Shown piece by piece: positions 22,066 through 32,039 of a stretch of 64,000 nucleotides of DNA (positions are counted from its first letter, which is position 1; every line of letters begins with the position of its first letter). The position numbers and the translations under genes were made by a program. The notes under the pieces are model-generated. The model was not told where the DNA came from and searched no databases. It saw only the letters and a list, made by a program, of their open reading frames with translations. This DNA comes from Thozetella sp. PMI_491 (taxonomy: Eukaryota; Ascomycota; Sordariomycetes; Chaetosphaeriales; Chaetosphaeriaceae), in NCBI GenBank assembly GCA_021432635.1, contig MU270031.1:1127994-1191993 (forward strand), in the 5' to 3' direction.

Positions 22066-23870
22066 TTACCAACCAGAGCTGGCACCACCACCAGCATCGA
22101 AACCACCGCTCTCGAATCCACCGGAGGCTCCAGTGTTCTCGAAACCACCAGAGGCACCAGCATTGTCAAACCCGCCGCCATCCGTCTGGGCGGGGTTCGG
22201 GCATCTCGACTTGAAATGGCCCTTCTCCTGGCAGTTAGAGCACACAACACGAGACACTGCGTAGAGAGTGTCAGCGGGGAATTCTCAGAGTAAAAGAGGC
22301 AATTATCGACTTACTATCGCGTGGCTTCGGGCAGTCCCGAGCCTGGTGGCCCATCTCGTCGCAGTTGCGGCACTGAACAAGGGCCATGTTGCGCGGCTCG
22401 GTGCACTCCTTGGCCATGTGCCCTTCCTGACCGCAGTTGCGACAAGCACGACCGCCGCCCTGAGGGCAGTCACGAGCAAAGTGGCCAGCTGCGGTCGATC
22501 AGCTTCCATCCAGGTTCCTACCGCGTGGCAATGGGATGAACTTACTCTCACCACACTTGCGGCAATCAACGTTGTCCATATTGGGCTCCTTCTCGCCTGG
22601 GGCCAGAGTGTTAGTGAATGGCGAGATGAATAAGGATGGCTGACTTACACTCGGCAGCCTTGTGCCCTTCTTCGCCACAGTTCTTGCAGGCGAACTTGCT
22701 CACACGCGGCTTGGGGCCTATAGATGGGTAGTCAGTATGGCAATAACTGTACGGAGGTGAGGGGCGTGTCAGCACTTGCAGTCGCGAATGCGATGGCCCT
22801 CTTCATCGCAGTGGTAACACTTGATAGTCTTGACGACTGCCACCTCTTTCTTGTCCTCAGGGCAACTCTTTGAGATGTGCCCAATCTGGTCGCAGTTCTG
22901 GCACTTTGGCAGACCACGGGGGACTGGCTCGCCTGCATTAGCGAGACGCTCCAGATTCTCTTCGGCAGACGCTGGCCAGGTGGCGCGCTCATAAGGACGC
23001 ATGGGACGGTTGGAAAAACGGTAGAGAACCGCGTATTTCTTGTCCAGGTTTCCCTGGAGGTCCATGTTGGTCAAAGTAGTAACCATGTTGGGCTTCTCCA
23101 TGGCGATTAGGTACGCGCCCACCTCCTGAGATCGGAAGGCAGTCTCGAGCTCAACATAGGTTGCCTCCGGGGAGGCTTTCAGGTAGGTCTGGACTGCAAA
23201 CTTGAGTTCATCGATCTCGCGCTCCTTGACCGCAGCATGGATCATGTTCCAAGCTGCCTCGGTGGTAGTGTCGGGGAACATGCTGCGGTCAACCTTGCGA
23301 GCGCTTTCGCACTGGGAGATGGTGTGACCTGTGGCGTTCAAAAGTTAGCCTCGTAGATGACGCCTTCACCGTCCTCAAGCATACCTTTCTCGCCGCAATT
23401 CTTGCAGACACGGTTTGGGCAATCCTTGATGAGATGATCCTCGGAACCACACTCCTTGCAGACAATAGGCATTGGGCAGTCCTTGGAACCATGACCTTCC
23501 TCGCCGCAGCGGAAGCACTTGAAGGGTCCATCTTGGGCTGGGCGCTCAGGGCACTCCTTGCGCATGTGCCCCTCCTGACCACAGCCCTTGCAGGTGACAG
23601 GCTTGGGACAGTCGGCGCGGTTGTGGCTGTCTAGGTTAGCTTGCAACAGATAATGTTATAGTAATCTACCCACCCAAGTTCGCCACAGTTAAAACAACTC
23701 CGATCCTCACCACCATTATTATCGTTGCCAGTTCCATCGCCTCCGGCAGAGGCGAAACTAGCTCCAAATCCGTCACCGTTCGTGCTGCCAGCAAGATCGG
23801 GTTGCCAGGTTGAATCACCGCCGCCGCCAGCGCCGGTGTCCCATCCCGAACTGTTGTTCCAGTCCGACAT
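22066..23870 (-). CDS. CCHC zinc-knuckle nucleic-acid-binding protein with 12 knuckles
   Basis: Seven exons on the minus strand: 23870-23674, 23626-23385, 23328-22780, 22717-22649, 22596-22546, 22488-22315, 22256-22066; product 490 aa. CCHC knuckles bind single-stranded RNA or DNA, as in Gis2/CNBP. Seen: a Gly/Asn/Asp-rich N-terminus; knuckles 1-5 beginning at C59 (CFNCGELGHNRADC, CKGCGQEGHMRKEC, CFRCGEEGHGSKDC, CKECGSEDHLIKDC, CKNCGEKGHTISQC); a knuckle-free helical block of about 130 residues; knuckles 6-12 (CQNC, CYHC, CKNC, CRKC, CRNC, CRNC, CSNC starts); and a Gly/Phe-rich tail ending GGGASSGW. Intron 3 (22718-22779) has a GC donor (GCAAGT); without it knuckle 7 loses its last cysteine and the frame. 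All other introns are GT-AG, 47-58 bp. The block between the knuckle sets has no name known to me. Confidence 0.9.
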
Positions 23871-24747
23871 CTCGATAGTCTCAGTCTTGGGGAGAGTCTG
23901 ACTAGAAGCTTCAGTTAGTTAGATGCGTTTTTAACCGAGATGAAAGGTTAAAGTGTGAGGCTCTAGTCGTTGTAGAGGAGTATCTGGCAGGAGAGGAGGA
24001 TTTGCGATATCAATCTTGAAGGGCTCTGAGATTGTGATGTGACACCGACAGGTCATGCACTGAGAGGAGGGACAGATTACGGCAGCGGAAACCACTTGGT
24101 CCAGAGCGTGACAGTTTCTCACCTGTTAAATGCGAAATTTCTTGGGTTGACGAAAAAGAGAGGAGAGATAACCACCAGAGGAGATGTGAAATGGGGGAGA
24201 TCGAGTAGAGGATAGAAGAGGGACTGACTGGTTTTCGCGTGCTGGTTGAGGATGAAATTTAGACGAGAGTACCGTGATGATAGATGCAAAAGGTAAACAA
24301 GGAAGGAATGAATATGGGCCGAGAGAGTGTGTGATGGGAGAAAAAACCCAACGTTGAGTCTGGTCTGTGGATGTTGAAAATGGGGGAAAGATCTTGCGAT
24401 GTGGTTGGGAGGAACATGATAGAGATGAATGGATGGAAGGACGCAACTACTCACAAATTTTGGCCAATGATCAGTCACAAGGCAAGGCAGCCAAGCTGTG
24501 AGACAGAGATGTCAGAAAAATGAACCTCGAACCCAGTGACAATGAGGGTTTGGGCGAGGAGAGGTGCAAGAGAAGGTGGAGAGATGTGAGATTGTAGATA
24601 GCTATCTTGCTTACTTGGAGAAATGGCCTGTTGGATATGGTCAACCAGGCAAGAAGGTGCTGGTCGGGTTGTGATGAAGTGAAAGGAAAGTGTTGGCAGT
24701 AGGAGTGGAGATGGAAGGTAGGCAAGAGAAGGGCAGTCTCGACCGTC

Positions 24748-24749
<2 letters not shown>

Positions 24750-24781
<32 letters not shown>
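24750..24781 (+). repeat. G32 homopolymer
   Basis: An uninterrupted run of 32 guanines. It is the longest homopolymer in the window; other C tracts nearby in size are about 15. Its true length is doubtful because such runs are often mis-sequenced. Confidence 0.9.
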
Positions 24782-24783
<2 letters not shown>

Positions 24784-26203
24784 GGTCGCATTCGCTGTGA
24801 GTTGGATTTAATGCGCTTGTACTTGCGTACCTGCGGTGAGCTCGCGGGTAGTCCCAGCTGTTGATACGTGAGGTGCCGCTCCTCAGGTCAAGGTGCTCGA
24901 AAGGGGAGCTGAAGGCAGTGCGCCGAGCAGGCTATGTGGACAAGAATGGTGGCCAGTGGTCTGCAAGGCATTCAAGACCTGCTTTTTGAATCCGGTCTAC
25001 GCTTTCTGGTGTTTTCTTACGCCTGTCGCTGGTGCTCGCTCGGCTGTGAATCCCGACAAGACAGGCGCAATTGGCACCGAGCTACGATAAGCACGTACCT
25101 GCCTTGGTTATGACGAGCATAGAAGAGGCTCCTTCACTCGACAACCACAAAGCTTGTAGGTAGGGTCCCGATTAGCATGATATCCCATAAATACGGGAAA
25201 ATTCACATTTTTGGGGGGCAACTAAGAAGCCCCCGGTACGCAGCTGGTATACCGTTGAGACCACATCGCTATGTTTACTTTCGACAAGCCCCCCTGAATC
25301 CCTCCAGTCTTCCAATCATGCTCTTTCTTCCCACCCACCTAAGCCAGTTATTGCTCATCGGGCATAGACAATCAAGTTATTTCCAAATGCAGGCCGGACT
25401 TTCTCTAACGCCGATGTGCAGTTGAAATTCCTACGCCATGGTCGGCAACGTCCGGGGCGTCGGGTCCATCTGCGGTGTACGGAGGTTAGAATGAGTCAGG
25501 CCGAAGCCCTGGCCGCTGTCCGGGGCGGAGACACGGAGTGGGGGAGGTCTAGCGGCGCCAAGGTGAGATGTCTTTTTTCCATCAGCTCACGGAATAGGGA
25601 GCCCGCCCAGGAAACCCTGTTGGCCCGGTGCACCGATCATGGAGCTTGGGCGAGCCGAATGGCGGCGGCTGTCCACTGGCGCGGGAGCAGGAGGGACAGG
25701 CATGTTTCGTCATCAGAGCTAAAGTATGTTGCATCAACCTAGGTAGCCACTAGGCCACCTCGTACAACCTTGTGTAAGAACAGTCAAGAGGGCCGCACTC
25801 GGGCGAGATACAAAGTAGCTCTGTACTTTAGCGCCGAGACCACGCAAACGAACCGCTGTCGAATAGAGCGTAACTGTTCATGAGCCGGATGCTCGACCCT
25901 GTTGTCTCAGGCGGCCTGGCAGCATATGATCTTCCGGCCGCGGGCAGAGTGGCAAAAGTTCTTGACGCAGGCTTGAGCGACGGAACTGTCGCTCTCAATC
26001 TTCCCAGTCCAAGAAAAAAGAAAGACGGTAACGCGCAGGTAGGATACGGGTGGTGGGGTGTACACTACTGCATGTCCATCAAGCAGAGCTCTGAACCCCG
26101 CAGCAGCAGCGCTTCGAGCTCGGAGGCGCCAGCTACGACGCTGGGCGGATGGTAGCTCCGTGTGTACCTATTCCTGACGCTCGGGGTAAACCATGCCGGT
26201 GTG

Positions 26204-26211
26204 TATAAATA
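26204..26211 (+). promoter_or_regulatory. TATA box of the aldo-keto reductase gene
   Basis: TATAAATA lies 176 bp before the ATG, followed by a CT-rich leader, the usual layout of a strongly transcribed fungal gene. Confidence 0.55.
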
Positions 26212-26386
26212 TCGAGCTGGATCCCCGCGGCATAGATTCCCGAACATACCTCTAAAGCTTCAGCTTCTGTCGTATTTGCCGACGCTGCAATCTACAATTG
26301 CCCCTCCCACCCCACCCAAGCTCGAGCTGCCCAACCCTTGCACCCCCTCCTTGCTACCCCTGCTTCTCTAGGACGGTACGGGCACC

Positions 26387-27772
26387 ATGTCGAAGCCTGA
26401 GGGTCTCCCCGAGATGGAATACCGTTTCCTCGGCCGATCCGGCCTGAAGGTGTCGGCCATCTCCCTGGGCGGATGGCTAACCTACGGCGGCCACGTTGAC
26501 CGAGGTGAGCTCTCGTCGGGGTTTTGTTATCGCGAGATCAGGGCCGGTCCCTGTCCTAGCGGCTGTCGCAGAGACTAACAAACATCACAGAGGGTACCTT
26601 CGACTGTATGAAGGCGGCCTATGACGCCGGGGTCAACTTCTTTGACACCGCCGAGGCGTATGCCGGTGGTAAGCCGCCCAAGATCCAGGTCCTTGCTCGA
26701 GATATAGCCTAATATGCCCCTTAGGTGAAAGTGAGAAGGTGATGGGCGAGGCGATCAAGAAGTTCGGGTGGAAGCGCAACGACTTGGTGATCTCCACCAA
26801 GGTGAGCTGGCTTTAATGGGAACGAAATTCTGGGAACAACTCTCCTGACAAGCCCTGCAGATCTACTGGGGCGGAGCATACGGCGACAACCGTGCTAACA
26901 ACGTTGGCCTCTCGCGCAAGCACATCGTCGAGGCCATGGAGCAGTCTCTGGAGCGCCTGCAGCTCAAGTATGTCGACCTGATCTATGCGCATCGACCGGA
27001 TCGCCAGACGCCTATGGAAGAGACGGTTCGTGCCTTCAACCATCTCATCGACACAGGGAAAGCCTTCTGTAAGCAGTCCCTGTTCATTATTTATCCCCTG
27101 GGAGCTCGCGGGAGCGACTGCATCTCTGCAAGACCTTCTGGCGCTATCTCTGCTCCCCAATACGTCACCTACATGCCCGGAGAGTGCAGCTAGATAACTG
27201 ACGATTTCATAGACTGGGGAACCTCGGAGTGGAGCGCCGACGAGATCACCAACGCCTGGCGGATCGCCGACAAGCTCGGTCTTATCGGGCCCCTGATGGA
27301 GCAGCCCCTGTACAACATGCTTGACCGCACAAAGGTGGAGAGCGACTACCACCACCTGTACCGCGAGTTTGGCTTGGGCCTGACGGTCTTCTCGCCCATG
27401 AAGCAGGGCATCCTGTCGGGCAAGTACAAGAATGGTATCCCGGACGACTCGCGCTTCGCTCAGACGCAGGTCGAGTTTATCGCGGGCTACTGGAAGCGGA
27501 CCGGCAAGGAACAGTTCCAGGCCCAGGTCGACCGGGTCAGTCAGCTGGAGCCCGTTGCTGAGAAGCTGGGCGTGTCACAGAGCGTGCTCGCGCTCGCCTG
27601 GGTGCTTCACAACCCGAATGTGAGCTCGGCTATCACCGGTGCCAGCTCGACCCAGCAGGTCTACGAGAACATCAAGGCCATCGAGACCTATAAGAAGCTG
27701 ACGCCCGAGATCATCAGCGAGATCGACACCATCCTCAACAACAAGCCGCCTGCCATCACGGAGAGATTCTGA
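26387..27772 (+). CDS. NADPH-dependent aldo/keto reductase (Kv channel beta-subunit-like)
   Basis: Exons 26387-26504, 26591-26668, 26725-26801, 26861-27068, 27213-27772; product 346 aa. The family reduces aldehydes and ketones with NADPH in a TIM barrel. Seen: the '[24 protein letters not shown]' N-terminus, the catalytic tetrad D58, Y63, K91 and H135 in the contexts [17 protein letters not shown] and YAHRPD, '[12 protein letters not shown]' and the cofactor-binding '[11 protein letters not shown]' and '[14 protein letters not shown]' segments. These are the hallmarks of the AKR6/Kv-beta group; the fungal members are probably stand-alone enzymes and not channel subunits (inference). All four introns are GT-AG (56-144 bp). 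It has a TATA box 176 bp upstream and runs in the same direction as the desaturase gene. Confidence 0.93.
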
Positions 27773-28429
27773 TCGAATGTACAAGTGTGTACCTTGCGCT
27801 TAGAAGGATGGCAGGCCAGACCGGGTGTATACCCAAGAGGGGTGAGGCTGTGGGATGAGGCGCTGGGTAACCTTTTCGATCCTGAAGTTGTAACGAGTAA
27901 ACTAGAGCAACTGCGAGGAATACAATGGATGGTTTTACGAACTTTTACGGAAAATGAAACAGTCAGTCCTCTGCAAAACGGCATTTCAGGTTCACTGCAA
28001 TTTACTTGTCGTTCTTTACAAGGCCTATAAAGTATCACTAAGCAACGGCAGTAGGGCGAGCTGGTGCTGGATAACTGCAAGCCAGATGATTAGACTAGGG
28101 CTGTAAAAGGTGCGCCACGCGGTCCAAGATTTCGATCAGGGATCGCCCCTTTTCTTAACCTCGCGGAAAAAGATGCCCCTGAAACGTGGCGAGGAGGGTG
28201 CCCCCAGCTCGCGGTGCAATTGGCTCTCCCGCTCCACCAACAGAACGGTCCGCCGATTTGGAGCACACCGCCACCCGTTATCGCGGGAAAATTGCCTGAC
28301 TTATCGAATGTCGCATCTCCCCCAAACCCTCCCGCGAGCTGGCCGTTTGGAGCTCACACAATTCTCCTCCCCCCCCGATCGGCGAGATTCCATAACAAAC
28401 CCCTTCCGAGCCAGCCCTAGACAACAGAG
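27773..28429. promoter_or_regulatory. Intergenic region upstream of the desaturase gene
   Basis: This holds the 3' end of the reductase gene and the desaturase promoter. A long frame reading into the desaturase exon in another phase (from 28110) is a shadow. No other feature is evident. Confidence 0.5.
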
Positions 28430-29798
28430 ATGGCGCCTTCGACCACGACCGTCACTAGCTCGTCCTCCAAGAGGAAAGACGCCGCGGCCAATGGCAACGG
28501 CGCCGCAGGCAAACTCGCAGCGAACGGCGGCCTCAGCCCCGCGGAACGCGAGTCCCTCGAAGCCAAGTACAAGGACTTCTTCTGGACCTACACCGAGGAG
28601 CCGCACCGGACTAGGAGGCTCGCCATCATCAAGGCGCATCCCGAGGTACGCGCAAAGCCCTCTACTTGGATCTTGGGACCATCTAGGCTCTCGTCCGTCC
28701 TCTCCGCGTCCCAGCATCGCTAACCTTTCGGCACCGGCGCAGGTTACCAAGCTCTGCGGCCCTGAGCCCCTGACCAAGTATGTCGTCACTGGCGTCGTCG
28801 CCCTCCAATTCTTTATCGCCCACTATCTCCACGACGTGCCCTTCTTCTCGTTCAAGTTCTGGGCCCTCGCCTACGTAATCGGCGCGACCGCGAACCAGAA
28901 CCTCTTCCTCGCCATCCACGAGATCTCGCACAACCTGGCTTTCCGATCGCCGCTCTACAACCGCCTGCTCGCTGTCTTTGCCAACCTGCCCATCGGGCTT
29001 CCATACAGTGCTTCGTTCCGCGTATGTTCTCCCGCCCCCCCGCCGCGTGCCGCGCACCCGCAAGAGTCGGAAAGGAGCCGTTTGCTGACCTTTCTGTAGC
29101 CGTACCACCTGACGCACCACAAGTCCCTTGGTGTGGACGGCCTCGATACCGATCTCCCTACTGCGCTCGAGGCCTTCTTCCTCGATTCGATCCTGGGCAA
29201 GGCATTCTTCTGTACCTTCCAGATCTTCTTCTACGCCGTCCGCCCCATGACGGTCTACCAGGTCCCCTTTACCTGGGTGTCCTTCGTCAACCTGACCGTC
29301 CAGCTGGCATTTGACTACGTCCTTGTGAAGCTGATTCCCGGCTTCTTCAGCGTGAACTCACTGCTGTACTTGCTCCTGTCTTCCTTCCTGGCTGGCTCGC
29401 TCCACCCGCTGGCCGGGCACTTCATCTCCGAGCACTACGTGTACGAGACCGTGACGCCGACGCAGGCCGATCCCGGGAACGGAATTCCCATCCCCGAGAC
29501 CTTCAGCTACTATGGCCCGTTGAACTTCTTCGCGTACAACGTGGGCTACCACAACGAGCACCATGACTTCCCCGCCGTGCCGTGGACGCGGCTGCCGGCG
29601 CTGAAGAAGATTGCCAACGAGTTCTATGACGACCTGCCCCAGCACAGCAGCTGGCCATATGTCCTTTGGCAGTTCATATTTGACCAAAATGTTGGACTGC
29701 AGTGCCGCGTCAAGAGAAAGGCGGGCGGGCGGGTCGTCGGCGGTGGAAATATCCAAGCCAAGGTCGCTGATTGGAAGGATACGGAAATAGAGGCGTAA
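28430..29798 (+). CDS. DES1: Sphingolipid delta-4 desaturase (dihydroceramide desaturase)
   Basis: Exons 28430-28645, 28743-29021, 29100-29798; product 397 aa. The enzyme inserts the 4,5-trans double bond of ceramides in the ER membrane, the route to fungal glucosylceramide. Seen: a Ser/Ala-rich N-terminus, the Lipid_DES domain ('KDFFWTYTEEPHRTRR', about 46-70), several membrane spans, and the three di-iron histidine boxes HEISH (131-135), HLTHH (168-172) and HNEHH (316-320), the last followed by DFPAVPW as in all delta-4 desaturases. Intron 1 (GTACGC donor) and intron 2 (GTATGT donor) both fall between codons. Members lack the cytochrome b5 domain, as here. Convergent with the Vac7-like gene, 2.2 kb away. 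Confidence 0.95.
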
Positions 29799-32039
29799 TC
29801 CCTTCGCTGTGAGCTGCACAGAAAAAAAAAAAAAAAAAACCAAAAAAAACCGCGTCCTGAGAGTGCCTACTTGCTTACAAGGCAAGGAATGCTGGGGCAC
29901 CGAACTAACGCGATCATGATAGAGAGTGCTCTCCATTGTTGGCAGATAGAGAGGGAGCACCTAAAAGACCTCGGAGTCGGAAGTAATGACAGTACTTGTA
30001 TATAACTGGCACGCACGGCCTGCTTCGCGAAGAGCAAAAATGCCGAATTCTCCATAGCATTTGGAATCATGAATGTCGTTTGATGCGGCAATACCGAGGG
30101 CGATCCTCTGCCTAGGGAAACTTTATTGTGGAACCGTTCCCTTTGTTTATTTCCCCTGAGACGCATACTTTTTGGAGTGTCAACGGTAAGCAGTAAGCAG
30201 CCTGCACCAAACGCAGGTACCGCAAACTTCACAAGGACGTCATTATAATATGCGCTTTACTAACTGGTATAAAGGAACAACACCCCGCTGTACGTTACTT
30301 TTACCGGGTTCTAGCTGCGCGGCTACCCTTGCTTCTACTCGATGTCTCGAGCGATACTGTGCTCTTGCTCTAGACATTGGTAACGCGGTATGCGTACCGG
30401 TTGTTTCCGACATTCGCCGTTGGCGATTGTTCAGACGAGGGGCGCGGGCAAGGTTTGCATCGCCAAGTGATATATAAGTATATAGGTATATATGCATAGC
30501 CCACTCTGTCTCTTGGTAGAGCGGCTAGTGTGGTTGAATACTTGGGTTGGTAGTAGGCTACCTGAGTGGTCGCTAGGATACAGAGGTAGACTCGTTACAC
30601 AAAGTACAGGGGAGGTAGACTACACGAAAGGAAACTCGTGGTGATCGCGATGATCATGGTGAGTGCCGTGCCCCGGCCGTCTGCAAACGCGCTTGCGATG
30701 CAGCGCTGCCAGGTGCCGTTACTGACTTTTGGCTGCTTCCTTCCCTTCCTCCCTTCCTCCTCTCTCGCATATGTAACGCGCTCCAGCCGTTCCCCCTCGT
30801 GGCTGCGCGTCCGTTCAACCCATCCGCCATCCGGCGTTCCGCAGACCGAGCCAGCCTGAGCTCAAGTCACGTCGCTTTCTGCAAGCTCCGTCTAACCCCA
30901 TCTCCGTTGTGGAGCCGTCGAGCGACTGGCGAGCACACAAAGGTCGGGTCGGCGAGGGAGTGCCAGAATGATGGCTGAACAGACGTGTAGGCAAACTGAG
31001 GGAGCAGAAGCCCCCCGGCTCTTTCGAGACCGTCAGCGACGGCTCCGGCGAGCCTTTTGCCTCGCCTCGTTTCCTAGCAAGGTAATAACAATTCCATCCT
31101 GTCCCCTCCTGATGGAGACTGTGCTCCCCTTCCCCTCTGTCAGCTTCTACATCACCCCCCAGGTTCGATTCTTTCTTCCGTGGTGAAAGTTGATTTCCCG
31201 CCCTTCCCGAAATGCAAATCAAGACGAAAATTTCAAGGTCATTTTAGAGTCGTAAGGGGCGGGCGGAAAAGGCCAGCCGGGAATTTGATGTGGTGATGCT
31301 AGCGCTTGGGTAATATCCTCTATGTTGGTTGTTCGTTGTGATCGTTGTTGCCTGTCCGTACCTGCCGCCTAGCCATGTTGAAGATCAAAAAAAAATATCA
31401 GAGACAAAAAAAGAAAGCACCGTGCCTCCCGGATGAAAGCGCCGTAGCCTGTGTGAGTTGACAGCCAGCCTGCGCCACGCTTTGCGGTGCCTGAGCGAGG
31501 TAAACACCCATATGAGACAGATCCAGAGTCGGATCCGGATCTTGGAACGGTGGGAGGAATTAAGCCTATGCCCGAGGGAGTCGCATGGGGAAAAGGCGGC
31601 TTGGTTCTGCTCGGGTTGAGAGAACAGACCCGAGAAGGCTCGTCTCGGGGAACCAAGCCCTTCCGCATCGGCGAGACCCTTGGACGGAATTAAGACACCG
31701 GCATCCCGGCTTCCGTCCGGACGAAGGGTGTAAGGTAGTAAGAACGATCCATGCACCATGGAAAGAGTTTCTGTCTGTCTTGGGTTTTTTTTGCTTTTGC
31801 CATCCAACGCCTGGGGGCTGGATATTTTCGTCCCCGCCCCCGTTATGCCATGCATGCGCGATAGGTTTGTATACAGAATGTGTGGTCGTCGTGTCCGAGG
31901 TCATTTTTTTTCCTGTTGGGACAGCGCGTGCCGAGAGATGTGTTGATAGGAAAGGTGTGTTCGCTTAGGTCGCGAGAGATGCTGGCGCGGGTGGTGGGTG
32001 CAACTCCACACCCGCGTCAGGATACTGATGTAATGGTGA
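29799..32039. other. Convergent intergenic region with A tract
   Basis: About 2.2 kb lie between the desaturase and Vac7-like stop codons. An A18 tract (29822-29839) follows the desaturase stop by about 25 bases, then CC and A8. The stretch 30240-30500 is less GC-rich. Open frames here are short and without known motifs. I find no gene. Confidence 0.5.

Larger units (their letters stand above)
23871..26386. promoter_or_regulatory. Large divergent intergenic region, zinc-knuckle / aldo-keto reductase genes
   Basis: About 2.5 kb hold both promoters. The part up to 24800 is an AG-rich plus strand (pyrimidine-rich leader for the minus-strand gene) that yields long but meaningless Ser/Pro/Leu/His frames. 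It ends in a 32-G run (24750-24781). From 24800 to 26386 I see no gene; a TATA-like box lies at 26204-26211. Confidence 0.45.

Noticed and set aside
23931-24791. Long Ser/Pro/Leu/His frames on the minus strand upstream of the zinc-knuckle gene
   Set aside because: They result from a pyrimidine-rich leader; three frames are open in overlapping stretches and end in a poly-Pro run produced by the G32 tract.
28110-29099. A 329-codon plus-strand frame overlapping the desaturase
   Set aside because: It runs through the desaturase leader and exon 1 in another phase and through intron 1 before entering the true frame of exon 2; the three histidine boxes and splice sites define the real gene.
30500-30575. 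A tRNA-like start (GCCCACT...TTGGTAGAGCGGC)
   Set aside because: The D-arm resemblance is partial, there is no T-arm GGTTCRA at the right distance, and no acceptor stem closes.
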